64,000 nt of DNA from Taishania pollutisoli (GCF_014518315.1 NZ_JACVEL010000007.1:62001-126000), one strand, 5' to 3'. Shown: positions 46,839 to 58,001, numbered from the stretch's first letter. The notes: a model not told the origin generated them from the sequence alone. A program made the numbers and translations.

Positions 46839-46904
46839 CTCGCAAAGACGCAAAGGTGCAATCTAAATAAACCAATACCTTTGCGACTTAGCACCTTGGC
46901 GAGC
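46839..46904. repeat. Imperfect palindrome with GCAAAG words
   Basis: Left part CTCGCAAAGACGCAAAGGTGC (split here as CTCGCAAAG and ACGCAAAGGTGC) is partly complementary to GCACCTTGGCGAG at 46891-46903, with CTTTGCG inside. I have the impression that similar words occur often between genes in Bacteroidota, but cannot check it. It may be a dispersed repeat. Confidence 0.5.
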
Positions 46905-46995
46905 CATTTTTATACAAATCACTAAAAAAAATAGCATAAAAATTTTAAATGTGTTTGCTTTGACTATCGTCAACCGAAGGTATTCTGTTTTCTAA

Positions 46996-48651
<1,656 letters not shown>

Positions 48652-48718
48652 GTTGAATATAGGATTTTGAATAATAAACCCCATTCATAATTCAATATTC
48701 AGTATTCAAAATTAATAA

Positions 48719-50908
48719 TCAGTTCCCCATATCACTCATAAACTTGATGCGCATCAGGCGTAATTCTTCTTCGGAATAATCTCCGTCAAATTCTTTATAG
48801 GCTTCACGCAAATCATCCGTTTCAGCTTCAGTGAAGTAATCAAAAATTTCCTCCTGATTTTCGGGGTCTAAAATATCGTCGATGTAATAATTAATGTTCA
48901 CACGTGTACCCGATGCAACAATCGCTTCGATTTCTTCGATGATTTCTTCCAGCGTTTTCCCTTGTGAACGACCAATGTCTTCCAACGGTAATTTTCGGTC
49001 AATGTTTTGAATTAATTGTACTTTTAACCCGCTTTTGTTCACCAGTGATTTGACAACCATGTCCTGTGGACGGTCGATTTCGTTTTCTTCTACATACGCT
49101 TTAATCAACGCAACAAAAGGAGCACCGTACCGAGCTGCTTTTCCGGTTCCGACTCCCTGGATATTGGTTAATTCTTCAATGGTAATCGGGTATTGAAAAC
49201 ACATATCGCGCAACGATGGTTCCTGGAAAATCACGAACGGTGGAATGTTCTTCTGCTTGGAAATCGATTTCCGTAAATCCAGTAATTGTTTGTAGAGTAC
49301 GTCATCCAGCACCGCTGATTTTCCTGATACGACAACATCGTCCCCGTCTTCATCCGAAGAATAATCGTGCTCTTTGATCAGCATAAACGAAGTCGGATTT
49401 TCAAGAAAATCTCTTCCTGCTTCGGTTAATTTAACAATTCCGTAGGATTCAATGTCTTTATAAATCAATCCGGCTACCAGTGACTGACGTACAACCGCAT
49501 TCCAGAAATGCTCATCCCGGTCTTGCCCGATTCCGAAATTCGGCAGCTGATCGTGTTTGTAGGATTTAATGTCAGAAGTTACTTTACCAGCAACAAACGA
49601 ACAGATGTGCTTTGCTTTCTGCATTTCTTCCAGATCAGAGATAACCTGCAGTAATTTCCGAACATATTCTTTTCCTTCCGTTCGTTCCCGCGGATGTTTA
49701 CAGTTGTCACAGTTGTCGTTGCACAACGATTCATCAAAGACCTCTCCGAAGTAGTGCAGGATGAATTTCCGGCGGCACACAGAAGTTTCCGCATACGAAA
49801 CAATTTCGTTGAGCAGTTGCTTTCCGATTTCTTGCTCCGCAACCGGTTTTCCTTGCAGAAATTTTTCCAGTTTTTCAATGTCTTTGTATTGATAAAATGC
49901 CAGGCATTCTCCTTCACCACCGTCACGGCCTGCGCGACCGGTTTCCTGGTAATAACTTTCCAGCGATTTTGGGATGTCGTGGTGAATTACAAAACGTACG
50001 TCCGGTTTATCAATTCCCATTCCGAAGGCAATCGTTGCCACAATTACATCAGCTTCTTCCATCAGGAACATATCCTGGTGTTTGGCACGCGTAGCAGCGT
50101 CCAACCCGGCATGATAGGGCAGGGCATTAATTCCGTTGACCTGGAGTAATTCCGCCAGTTCTTCCACTTTTTTACGACTCAGGCAATAAACGATGCCGCT
50201 TTTTCCTTCTTTGGTACGAATGTATTTGATAATTTGCTTATCAATGTCGCGCTTCGGACGGATTTCATAGTATAAATTATCCCTGTTGAAGGATGATTTA
50301 AAAAGCACAGCATCCAGCATGTTCAGGTTTTTCTGAATATCGTACTGAACTTTTGGTGTTGCCGTAGCCGTTAATGCAATGATCGGAACATTGGAAATCC
50401 GCTCAAAAATTTCACGCAACCGGCGGTATTCAGGCCGGAAGTCATGCCCCCATTCCGAAATACAATGCGCCTCATCAATTGCGAAGAACGAAATGTTGAC
50501 AGATGTAAGGAAATCGATGTACTCCTGTTTTGTCAGAGATTCCGGTGCAACGTACAGTAATTTCGTCAACCCGGCAGAAATATCTGCCTTCACCCGGTTG
50601 ATTTCCGTTTTTGTCAGCGATGAGTTTAAAAAATGAGCGATGGATTCCTGGTCACTCACATTGCGAATAGCATCCACCTGGTTTTTCATCAATGCAATCA
50701 ATGGAGAAACAACAATAGCAGTTCCTTCCGATAACAACGCCGGTAACTGGTAACACAAGGACTTACCGCCTCCGGTAGGCATGATGACAAATGTATTTTT
50801 TCCTTCCAGTAAATTTGCTATAATAGATTCCTGCTTCCCCTTGAACTGATCAAAGCCAAAATACTTTCTTAAAGCATCTTTCAAATCTAAGGCTATCATA
50901 TTTTCCAT
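48719..50908 (-). CDS. recQ: ATP-dependent DNA helicase RecQ
   Basis: This 729-residue protein has the RecQ helicase motifs (Walker A G-G-G-K-S-L, Walker B D-E-A-H-C-I-S-E-W-G-H-D-F), the zinc-binding cysteines (C-R-R-K-F then C-N-D-N-C-D-N-C), a winged-helix domain and an HRDC domain near residues 530-600, followed by an additional C-terminal helical segment of about 120 residues. It unwinds DNA in recombination and repair. It is convergent with the ABC-F gene. Confidence 0.95.
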   Translation of the reverse strand: MENMIALDLKDALRKYFGFDQFKGKQESIIANLLEGKNTFVIMPTGGGKSLCYQLPALLSEGTAIVVSPLIALMKNQVDAIRNVSDQESIAHFLNSSLTKTEINRVKADISAGLTKLLYVAPESLTKQEYIDFLTSVNISFFAIDEAHCISEWGHDFRPEYRRLREIFERISNVPIIALTATATPKVQYDIQKNLNMLDAVLFKSSFNRDNLYYEIRPKRDIDKQIIKYIRTKEGKSGIVYCLSRKKVEELAELLQVNGINALPYHAGLDAATRAKHQDMFLMEEADVIVATIAFGMGIDKPDVRFVIHHDIPKSLESYYQETGRAGRDGGEGECLAFYQYKDIEKLEKFLQGKPVAEQEIGKQLLNEIVSYAETSVCRRKFILHYFGEVFDESLCNDNCDNCKHPRERTEGKEYVRKLLQVISDLEEMQKAKHICSFVAGKVTSDIKSYKHDQLPNFGIGQDRDEHFWNAVVRQSLVAGLIYKDIESYGIVKLTEAGRDFLENPTSFMLIKEHDYSSDEDGDDVVVSGKSAVLDDVLYKQLLDLRKSISKQKNIPPFVIFQEPSLRDMCFQYPITIEELTNIQGVGTGKAARYGAPFVALIKAYVEENEIDRPQDMVVKSLVNKSGLKVQLIQNIDRKLPLEDIGRSQGKTLEEIIEEIEAIVASGTRVNINYYIDDILDPENQEEIFDYFTEAETDDLREAYKEFDGDYSEEELRLMRIKFMSDMGN

Positions 50909-51094
50909 ATATATTTTTCCGAATAAACGGTTTGGTTCATATCAACCTCACGAATATACTACAAAAAAGAACAAAAAAATAATTTTTTGTTTATAAAATG
51001 ACACGCCGGGATGGTCCTAAAATTCAGCCGGTTGATTTATAGAAAGTTGTTTTCAGTAAGTAGTTCTACGTATACTTACATGGTGTATGGTCAA

Positions 51095-51826
51095 CTACCA
51101 CATGAACAGGCTTTTGAGGTACGAGTCGATTTCTTTCTCAAATTTGAAATCCTTTTTAGCCTGCTCCATTACTTCCTCCCGTGTTCTTGCTTTTTTGTCT
51201 TTGAATTTCGGCATTACGACCTCCATATCTATCTTGCGTTCTTCAATGGATTTTGCAAAATAGGTAACAGCCCCGTCTTCTGTAGCCAACCCCAAAATTG
51301 CACCGGGGAGGTCCCAAAAACTCTCAGGTCCTATATTGGGGGTAATGGAGGCGGTAAACCAGGCATAAATCCGGGTAGAATCATCAAGTTCGTACACTGC
51401 CTGCATGCATTCAATCTGGCAGATTGTCCGCCATTTATCGGTCAGCTTCCATTGGCGTTTTTGCAAAGAGTCCTTTACCAGTACAGGTGCACCGGAAAAA
51501 CTGTAAATGGTTTTTGTCTCGTTGTTTCGAAAATCCTGAACGACGGTATTGGAGTTTGTTGTCCAGCTGAGCCGGTTGTTTTCATAGTTTTCTTCCGGAA
51601 CGAATACCGAAACGGAATCATTGAAATAGAGGGTGAAATTATCTATTTTGTATTTATTTTCTTCCTTGATGTAATCCTGTGTTGATTTATTGGTATATTT
51701 CTTAAACAGGTTGGTTTTGCGTTCAAATACAATCTTACCTTCCTGCATTTGTGCGCGTGAATACCCCACTGCAAAAAGAACGGATGCAACGAGCAATACC
51801 GTCCGGATCTTATTGGCCTTCTTCAT
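51095..51826 (-). CDS. GLPGLI family protein
   Basis: This 243-residue secreted protein has a signal peptide and the family segment W-D-L-P-G-A-I-L-G-L near residue 170. GLPGLI proteins are Bacteroidota-specific and are usually encoded beside TonB-dependent or OMP_b-brl receptors. Here the start lies 17 bases inside the receptor gene. The function is unknown; a partner of the receptor in the periplasm is likely. Confidence 0.88.
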   Translation of the reverse strand: MKKANKIRTVLLVASVLFAVGYSRAQMQEGKIVFERKTNLFKKYTNKSTQDYIKEENKYKIDNFTLYFNDSVSVFVPEENYENNRLSWTTNSNTVVQDFRNNETKTIYSFSGAPVLVKDSLQKRQWKLTDKWRTICQIECMQAVYELDDSTRIYAWFTASITPNIGPESFWDLPGAILGLATEDGAVTYFAKSIEERKIDMEVVMPKFKDKKARTREEVMEQAKKDFKFEKEIDSYLKSLFMW

Positions 51827-54587
51827 TTGTATCCGTATTAGTTGTTTTCTTGAATGTGCTGTTGAACTTATAGCTTAAACTGAACATGAAGTAACGTGCG
51901 ATAATCGCCGTTCTGCTGTCCGTTACACGATTGGCAACGGCAGTACGGCTAATGCGCGTATTTTGATTCAGAATATCATGTGCCTGCGCCGAAATGGTCC
52001 AGTTTTTATTTTTTCCTAAATTTTGTTCAATGGATGCATTCCAGATAAATGTATTGATGTTGAATTCCTCACTCAGGTTATTGTAATTATTGTAATTAAA
52101 ATCCGTCGCAAGTTCCATTTTCCATGGAAGATACACCCGTAAATCTGAATTTAATCCGTAAATATGATTGGTTAAGTTCAGTTCGGGACTGATTGAATTG
52201 AGGTTTTGCCCGAGCGTATAGCTTCCTCCGACACTGAATTCAATGACGTCTGTATACAACTCCAGGCTTAACCCGGTCTCCAGGTTGTGGGTTGTCAACG
52301 CATTTCGTTCACCGTTGATAAAACTGTACCTGTTTCCGTAACTGTATCCAAAATTCGGATCAAGTGTAAAAACCTGCTTAATCAACGGAATAGCTCCTCC
52401 TCCGTAAGTTCCCAGGTAGTTCAGGGTATTCCCGTTCTGATAGCTACTTTCAATTCTTCCGATGGCATCGTAATTAATCGTGGAAATGAACTGATTGAAC
52501 CCGTATTCAGAGTAGAATCCACCATAAAAGTACCCACCTGACAACGGGTTGTAGGTATTGTAATTCACGTTGGTGTTGATGGCATAATTCGGACGCAGGT
52601 TCTGGTTCCCCGTCAGAATACTGTTCGGATTCGAATTGTCCTGAATCGGTTGCAGCAATTCAATACCCGGTAAAACGGATGTCGTCTGGGAGTTGATTCT
52701 CAAACTGCTGTTCTGATTAATCCTGAACTGGTAAGTGAACTTCGGCAGGAGGTTGGTTTCATTCTGATTGATGGTTGTGTTCAAAAAGTGATTTTGGTTG
52801 TCAATGGAAACATTTCTTCCGAATACACCAAACCCGAACGTGTGTTTCTTGAAGTCGTAAAACAAAGAAGCTCCCAGGCGATTCTGAAACTTAATACTTT
52901 TAAAATCACCGGAAGTCAGTGAATCCAGATTGTCGTAAACCCCATTCTGATTATTGTATGAACGGCTGTGACGGATGTTGGTGCTGTTGAATAACTCGTA
53001 TGTAAATTCCAACTTCAGTTTCTTGGAAATCGGTTCTACATACGCGATGCTGAATACATTGGAAAGAATTGTTTTATCCCCGTTCTTTTTCTGGTCTATT
53101 CCGTTTTCTGTCAGTCCCGTTTGTGCGAAATAATCGGTATACAGTAGTCCGGATTCAGTGTTGGACTGATCATAAACAAAGTTATTCAATACACGCAATT
53201 GCCGTTTTTCTTTTTTAAAGTTTTTGGTGTATCCCAGCTTTGTTTTAATATTTGTTGCGTCACTTTCACTGGTATTCGTGTTAGATGCATTCCTGGTCAG
53301 AGTACCAGTGCTGTTTAAGAAGTCAGATTGCAGTGAATTATTGTTGTCGCGTGTCGAATAGTTGAACTTCGGGTCAAATGTGATAAACTGCGAGGAATCG
53401 ATGTCGTACTTGAAATTCATATTAACTTCATGGTGTCTGAAATGTGTATTTGTCCGGTTATTGGTATGATTGGAATATGTTGTATCGGGAAGGAAGAACG
53501 TACTTCTGGATGTTTCCTCAGTCTGTTTACGATAGTCGCTGTAGGAATAATTGGCGCCTACTTTCAATTTTTTTGTCACCTGATCGGTATAGTAAACTCC
53601 CGATTTAAACACCAGCGGAAACCCGTCATCAGTGTTCATGAAGTTGTCATTTACTTCCCAACTATCCGTCTCGGAATTGTAGTTATATGCATTTCCCTGT
53701 GTAATTCCATACTGGTTTGCATCACTCCAGCTCAAACTGGATTTAGTGGTGTTTCCGGAAAGGAAGTAGACGGAAACTTTTTGTTTTTTATTAAAATTAT
53801 TGGCCAGTAATTTCCCTTCGTAGAAACGTGAAAAATCTGTCCCGAAGGATGCTTCTCCGAAGTAACCTTTTTTTGCTTCGTCCTTTAACTTCAGGTCAAT
53901 CACCTGTACTTTTTCATCTGTAACATCAGAATCGGGAAGTGTTGTTTCATACACTTGCACTGTTTCTACACTGCTTGCCGCTAAATTTTTGGTCGCCAAT
54001 GTTGCATCGGAGCCGAAAAATTCATCACCGTCGACATAAACACGCGACACGTTCTTTCCCTGGTTTTTAATACTTCCGTCGCTTTCAACTGTAATTCCCG
54101 GGAGGCGTTTTAACAGGTCTTCAACCACTGCATTCGGCCGTGTTTTAAACGAGTCGGCCACATAGACGAGCGTATCTCCCTTGTAATAAACCGGGTCTTT
54201 GTATGCGAAAATTGTAATCTCTTCGATCTTTTTACCCCGGTCGGACAAAATAATTCCATCGAGTGAGAATAAATTGTTATCCGCTGTTCCGAAGAAATAA
54301 AATTCCCGTGTTTCATACCGGGGATGTTCAACGATCATGCGAAAAGTATCAATAGGGATGTTGTCAAACCGGAACTGCCCGTTTTTATCCGTCGTCTGAT
54401 GGGCCGTTATCACAGAATCCCGTAAATTGACGAGGATGGTTTTTACGTATTGAATGCCACTGTTCGAGTTGGTGTCAATCACCGTTCCCTCAATGTGCAT
54501 ATTTTGAGAAAAAACACCTGAAAAAACAAGAATGGAACAGAGGGTGAGCAGATATTTCTTACACGTACTGTAAGGGAAATTTTCCAT
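51810..54587 (-). CDS. TonB-dependent receptor-like outer-membrane protein with carboxypeptidase-like domain
   Basis: This 925-residue protein has a signal peptide, a CarboxypepD-like N-terminal domain (about residues 30-115; G-T-V-I-D-T-N then T-T-D-K-N-G-Q-F), a plug with L-L-K-R-L-P-G-I near residue 160, and a barrel to the C-terminus. It is a typical partner of the GLPGLI protein encoded next. The substrate is unknown; no SusD partner is encoded, which argues against polysaccharide uptake. Confidence 0.88.
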   Translation of the reverse strand: MENFPYSTCKKYLLTLCSILVFSGVFSQNMHIEGTVIDTNSNSGIQYVKTILVNLRDSVITAHQTTDKNGQFRFDNIPIDTFRMIVEHPRYETREFYFFGTADNNLFSLDGIILSDRGKKIEEITIFAYKDPVYYKGDTLVYVADSFKTRPNAVVEDLLKRLPGITVESDGSIKNQGKNVSRVYVDGDEFFGSDATLATKNLAASSVETVQVYETTLPDSDVTDEKVQVIDLKLKDEAKKGYFGEASFGTDFSRFYEGKLLANNFNKKQKVSVYFLSGNTTKSSLSWSDANQYGITQGNAYNYNSETDSWEVNDNFMNTDDGFPLVFKSGVYYTDQVTKKLKVGANYSYSDYRKQTEETSRSTFFLPDTTYSNHTNNRTNTHFRHHEVNMNFKYDIDSSQFITFDPKFNYSTRDNNNSLQSDFLNSTGTLTRNASNTNTSESDATNIKTKLGYTKNFKKEKRQLRVLNNFVYDQSNTESGLLYTDYFAQTGLTENGIDQKKNGDKTILSNVFSIAYVEPISKKLKLEFTYELFNSTNIRHSRSYNNQNGVYDNLDSLTSGDFKSIKFQNRLGASLFYDFKKHTFGFGVFGRNVSIDNQNHFLNTTINQNETNLLPKFTYQFRINQNSSLRINSQTTSVLPGIELLQPIQDNSNPNSILTGNQNLRPNYAINTNVNYNTYNPLSGGYFYGGFYSEYGFNQFISTINYDAIGRIESSYQNGNTLNYLGTYGGGAIPLIKQVFTLDPNFGYSYGNRYSFINGERNALTTHNLETGLSLELYTDVIEFSVGGSYTLGQNLNSISPELNLTNHIYGLNSDLRVYLPWKMELATDFNYNNYNNLSEEFNINTFIWNASIEQNLGKNKNWTISAQAHDILNQNTRISRTAVANRVTDSRTAIIARYFMFSLSYKFNSTFKKTTNTDTNEEGQ

Positions 54588-54792
54588 GTAATTAGTTTAG
54601 GGATTTAGAATAAATAGTTTGAGTTTGATAACGGCAAGATAGTATTTTGTTACATTTCGGGCGTTCCTAAAAATTGTTAAAACGTATAGTGCGCTCATTT
54701 TTAGCTGTTAAAGTAAAAAACGGGAATTATTTTTTGAAAAACAGGTATAAAATTCCGACCTTTGCGCCCTAAATTGAAAATCTTGATCATCA
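54588..54792. other. Divergent intergenic region (receptor / DUF3078)
   Basis: These 205 bases separate divergent genes. The 3' half carries the DUF3078 promoter (54731-54764). No RNA gene is seen. Confidence 0.4.
54731..54764 (+). promoter_or_regulatory. Probable promoter of the DUF3078 gene
   Basis: TTTTTG (54731-54736) and GACCTTTG (54757-54764) are spaced like Bacteroidota -33 and -7 boxes. The ATG at 54793 is 28 bases downstream. Confidence 0.55.
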
Positions 54793-55761
54793 ATGAAAAA
54801 TCAGTTACAACTAATTATTATCGCACTTTTTTGTGGTTTTGCTACTTATGCACAGGTGGATTCTACTCAGGTAGACACAACGATTGTTCAACCACCAAAA
54901 GCATGGAAATTAAAAGCTTTATTCGGGCTAAACGGAACTCAGTCTTCATTTGTGAACTGGAATGCGGGGGGGCGAAACAATTTATCCGTAATCGGATTTA
55001 TTTCCGCTTCTGCTGATTATTCCAAAAATAAATGGCAGTGGAAGAACAACCTTGAACTGGCACTTGGAGGAATGAAGTACCTGGATTCTACCGGGAGAAA
55101 GCAAGGATTGCAAAAAACAGACGATAAGATCGACTTTGCAACAAACCTGGGATATAAATTTGCCGATAAATGGTATGCATCTTTTGTAGGTGGTTTCCGA
55201 ACACAGTTTATGGATGGTTTTGCTTATCCGAATGACTCTGTACGCGTTTCAACATTCATGGCTCCGGGATATGCAAATTTCGCACTCGGTATCGACTTTA
55301 CACCCAATGAACATTTATCCGTATTCTTGTCTCCGATTGCTACAAAAATGACGTTTGTAATGGATGATTCCCTCGCTAATGCGGGAGCTTTCGGAGTGAA
55401 AGACGCGATCTTTAACTCAAACGGAGATGTTGTTTCAGCAGGTAAGCGATTCAGGGGAGAAATAGGTGCTTACTTTAAGTTGACCTACAATAAAGAGGTA
55501 TTTAAAAACGTAAACTTGAAAACACGACTGGAATTGTTCTCAAATTATGCGAACAATCCGCAGAACATCGATGTAAATGCAGATATGTTATGGACATTTA
55601 AGATCAACAGCTGGCTTTCAGCTTCATTGAACTGGACCCTAATCTACGATGATGACATTGCGATTCGTGATGCAAAAGGAGGGGTAGGGCCTCGTACACA
55701 GTTTAAATCCGTATTAGGTTTAGGTTTGTCGTATGCCTTGAAAAACTTTAAGGAACAATAA
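54793..55761 (+). CDS. DUF3078 family outer-membrane protein
   Basis: This 322-residue protein has a signal peptide (about 20 residues) and a DUF3078-type beta-barrel. The pattern S-F-V-N-W-N-A-G-G-R-N-N-L near residues 50-65 is typical. Members are Bacteroidota-specific outer-membrane proteins of unknown role. It stands alone, with a terminator behind it. Confidence 0.88.
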   Translation: MKNQLQLIIIALFCGFATYAQVDSTQVDTTIVQPPKAWKLKALFGLNGTQSSFVNWNAGGRNNLSVIGFISASADYSKNKWQWKNNLELALGGMKYLDSTGRKQGLQKTDDKIDFATNLGYKFADKWYASFVGGFRTQFMDGFAYPNDSVRVSTFMAPGYANFALGIDFTPNEHLSVFLSPIATKMTFVMDDSLANAGAFGVKDAIFNSNGDVVSAGKRFRGEIGAYFKLTYNKEVFKNVNLKTRLELFSNYANNPQNIDVNADMLWTFKINSWLSASLNWTLIYDDDIAIRDAKGGVGPRTQFKSVLGLGLSYALKNFKEQ

Positions 55762-55785
55762 TCAGAAACCGGTTAATAGAAACAG

Positions 55786-55820
55786 AAGCAGGAATCGAGC
55801 AAAGGTTCCTGCTTTTTTTA
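55786..55820 (+). terminator. Terminator of the DUF3078 gene
   Basis: AAGCAGGAA (55786-55794) pairs perfectly with TTCCTGCTT (55806-55814) with an 11-base loop, followed by T residues. Confidence 0.85.
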
Positions 55821-55852
55821 TGTAAAAAAAGATGCCCGACCCCGGTAAATGT

Positions 55853-55860
55853 TAACTTTG
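55853..55860 (+). promoter_or_regulatory. -7 box ending 5 bases before the haem A synthase start
   Basis: TAACTTTG matches TAnnTTTG. The start codon at 55865 follows after 4 bases, so transcription would begin at or next to the start codon and the mRNA could be leaderless. Confidence 0.5.
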
Positions 55861-55864
55861 TAAC

Positions 55865-56914
55865 ATGGTAAAACGCTTGAAAAAATTACAGAAATTTAAT
55901 TGGGTTGTCCTGATTTTAATCTTCCTGGTGGTTGTAGCCGGAAGTTTTGTTCGTGTAACGGGAAGCGGGATGGGATGCCCGGACTGGCCCAAGTGCTTTG
56001 GATATTGGGTGCCTCCGACGGAAGCCGGTAGTCTGCCTGCTGATTACAAGGAAACGTATGCGGAGGGACGGGTGCAGAAAATTGAAAAATTTGCCCGCTT
56101 CTTATCCGGTATTGGTCTGGATGAAACCGCAGCGAAGATAAAAAACGATCCGAATCTATTGACTGAGCAGGAATTCAATGCTGCCAAAACATGGACGGAA
56201 TACGTCAATCGGTTGTGTGGTTTTCTGGCTGGTAACGGAATGCTCCTTGCACTCGTTTGGTTATTGGTCGTTTACCGGAAACGGAAATTCATCCTGCTTT
56301 CACTCTTAAATCTTGTGATTATGGGATTTCAGGCCTGGTTCGGTTCGATCGTTGTCGCATCCAATCTTGTTCCATGGACTATTACTGTTCACATGTTGCT
56401 CGCACTTGTAATCCTGGCCATTCAATTGTACTTGATTCACCTGATCGGGAAAGAAATTGAACTGCACAATGATTCGCTACGAAAATCTGGTGACTCGCCG
56501 GTATACCGCGTTCCAAAATGGATGTATTGGCTGATTGTGCTCAGCATGCTGATTACCACTTACCAGATTTTCCTCGGCACGCAGGTACGCGAAATGATTG
56601 ACGAGATGACAATACAGGGAGTTACGCGTCAGGGATGGTCGTCTCAATTGGGATTGCCGTTCTTTATTCACCGGAGTTTTTCCTGGATGGTATTGATTTT
56701 CATTGTACTCATTGCCTGGAAAAATGAACAAGGGGAGAAGATCCGTCCGATCCGTTGGTTGTTGATGATTCTTTCCATTGAACTGGTATCTGGAATCGTC
56801 CTGGTGTATGGTAACATGCCGGGTATGGTGCAGATTGCCCACCTATTCTTCGCCGTCATTTTATTTTGTATTTTTACGCTGATGCTCTTCCGGCTGAAGA
56901 TCGCACGCACATAA
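55865..56914 (+). CDS. ctaA: Haem A synthase (CtaA/COX15)
   Basis: This 349-residue membrane protein has about eight helices and the family start G-S-F-V-R-V-T-G-S-G-M-G-C-P-D-W-P-K-C. The first helix pair has E-Y-V-N-R in the place of the E-x-x-x-H-R seen in well-studied enzymes, so the first haem-ligand His is Asn. The other conserved His (V-H-M, I-H-R and A-H-L) are present. It makes haem A for cytochrome oxidase from haem O. The TauE/SafE gene follows 13 bases later. Confidence 0.92.
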   Translation: MVKRLKKLQKFNWVVLILIFLVVVAGSFVRVTGSGMGCPDWPKCFGYWVPPTEAGSLPADYKETYAEGRVQKIEKFARFLSGIGLDETAAKIKNDPNLLTEQEFNAAKTWTEYVNRLCGFLAGNGMLLALVWLLVVYRKRKFILLSLLNLVIMGFQAWFGSIVVASNLVPWTITVHMLLALVILAIQLYLIHLIGKEIELHNDSLRKSGDSPVYRVPKWMYWLIVLSMLITTYQIFLGTQVREMIDEMTIQGVTRQGWSSQLGLPFFIHRSFSWMVLIFIVLIAWKNEQGEKIRPIRWLLMILSIELVSGIVLVYGNMPGMVQIAHLFFAVILFCIFTLMLFRLKIART

Positions 56915-56927
56915 TCACCACACGGGA

Positions 56928-57731
56928 ATGTACTTTTTAGGACTGTTTTTATCGGCTGTTATTGGTGTAGTTTTAGGACTGGTAGGAGGAGGAGGTGCCA
57001 TTTTAACCATCCCGTTGGTGGTGTATCTGTTTGGGGAATCAACGGATACGGCAACGACCTATTCCCTGATGATTGTTGCCTGTTCTTCTCTGGTCGGGGT
57101 GTTACAGCGATTCGGCACAAAGCAGATTTCATACAAAGAAGCGTTGTTTTTTGTGTTTCCGAGCATGACGCTGGCATTCCTGATCCGTCGCTACCGCAAA
57201 ATCGTGATTCCTTCGGAATTTGAATTATTCGGGATTCAGTTGACCCGTGATTTTTTTATAGATATTCTCCTGGTAGTCGTTATGATGATTGTTGCCTACC
57301 GAATGTTTAATCCGTTTAAAAAAGAGCGGGTGCAGACACAGATTTCTACCTGGAAAATAATGTTCCTGGGATTGCTGACCGGAGGACTTTCGGGTTTTTT
57401 AGGTGCTGGCGGCGGATTCATTATTGTACCGATCCTGATGGGATTAGGATTGGGGATCAAAAAAGCAGTCGGAACATCCTTGTTTATCATTACCATTCAA
57501 TCGTTCATTGCTCTTTTAGGTGATTTATCTGTCACGACGATTGCCGATTTGAAAGAAATTGACTGGTTACTGGTTTTCTATCTGACATTTTTTTCCATTA
57601 TGGGCGTGTTTCTCGGAACCTTATTGCAATCAAAGATTTCAGCTAAAAACCTGCGCATTATCTTTGCCACGCTCCTGGTACTGCTTGCTGTTTTGATTTT
57701 TATTGACAGAATTTTACTCTACAGTTACTGA
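56928..57731 (+). CDS. Sulfite exporter TauE/SafE family membrane protein
   Basis: This 267-residue protein has seven to eight membrane helices in two repeats, each with the family signature: G-L-V-G-G-G-G-A-I near the start and G-F-L-G-A-G-G-G-F near the middle. Family members move sulfite, sulfoacetate or other anions. It lies 13 bases after ctaA, so both may be co-transcribed, though the functions do not obviously match. Confidence 0.9.
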   Translation: MYFLGLFLSAVIGVVLGLVGGGGAILTIPLVVYLFGESTDTATTYSLMIVACSSLVGVLQRFGTKQISYKEALFFVFPSMTLAFLIRRYRKIVIPSEFELFGIQLTRDFFIDILLVVVMMIVAYRMFNPFKKERVQTQISTWKIMFLGLLTGGLSGFLGAGGGFIIVPILMGLGLGIKKAVGTSLFIITIQSFIALLGDLSVTTIADLKEIDWLLVFYLTFFSIMGVFLGTLLQSKISAKNLRIIFATLLVLLAVLIFIDRILLYSY

Positions 57732-57785
57732 TTTTTCATTTTCAAATGCTATATTTGCACCCCAAATGGAGTGAGTCACTCCGCA

Positions 57786-57859
57786 GGTCCTATAGCTCAG
57801 TTGGTTAGAGCACCTGACTCATAATCAGGTGGTCGCTGGTTCGAGCCCAGCTGGGACCA
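57786..57859 (+). tRNA. tRNA with CAU anticodon (Met elongator or Ile2)
   Basis: A full cloverleaf is visible. The acceptor stem is GGTCCTA paired with TGGGACC, followed by discriminator A; the D-arm contains AGCTCAG. The anticodon stem is CCTGA/TCAGG with loop CTCATAA, and the T-arm contains GGTTCGAGCC. No CCA is encoded. The C4-G69 and C5-G68 pairs are features recognised by TilS in tRNA-Ile2, so it may read AUA after lysidine modification. Otherwise it is elongator tRNA-Met. Confidence 0.93.
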
Positions 57860-57866
57860 CAAAAAG

Positions 57867-57900
57867 AAAAAAGCATTCAGCGGTAGTTGGATGCTTTTTT
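57867..57900 (+). terminator. Terminator after the tRNA
   Basis: AAAAAAGCATTCA pairs with TGGATGCTTTTTT with one G-T-like mismatch and a loop of about 8 bases, followed by T residues. Confidence 0.75.
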
Positions 57901-57955
57901 GCTTTTATCACTCTGTACCTGCTCTCACACTCACTCTTTTCAGGCTTTTTGTCTT

Positions 57956-57973
57956 GTCCTAAAATAGGTTTAC
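57956..57973 (+). repeat. Left terminal inverted repeat of the IS
   Basis: GTCCTAAAATAGGTTTAC. Its reverse complement is matched at 16 of 18 positions by the right end at 59448-59465. Confidence 0.85.
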
Positions 57974-58001
57974 ACATTTTAAAAATTAAAACGTGTAAAA
58001 A

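Noticed and set aside
48652-48718. AT-rich TTGAATATT-type words between ABC-F and recQ
   Set aside because: Low-complexity near-palindrome with weak pairing; too weak to call a terminator or repeat.
51056-51080. Short inverted repeat GTAAGTA/TACTTAC behind the GLPGLI gene
   Set aside because: Only 7 pairs, a long loop and no T run; not a convincing terminator.
51011-51685. Long open frame (224 codons) on the plus strand
   Set aside because: It is antisense to the GLPGLI gene, is rich in Cys and Phe, shows no family features, and has no matching promoter or signal.
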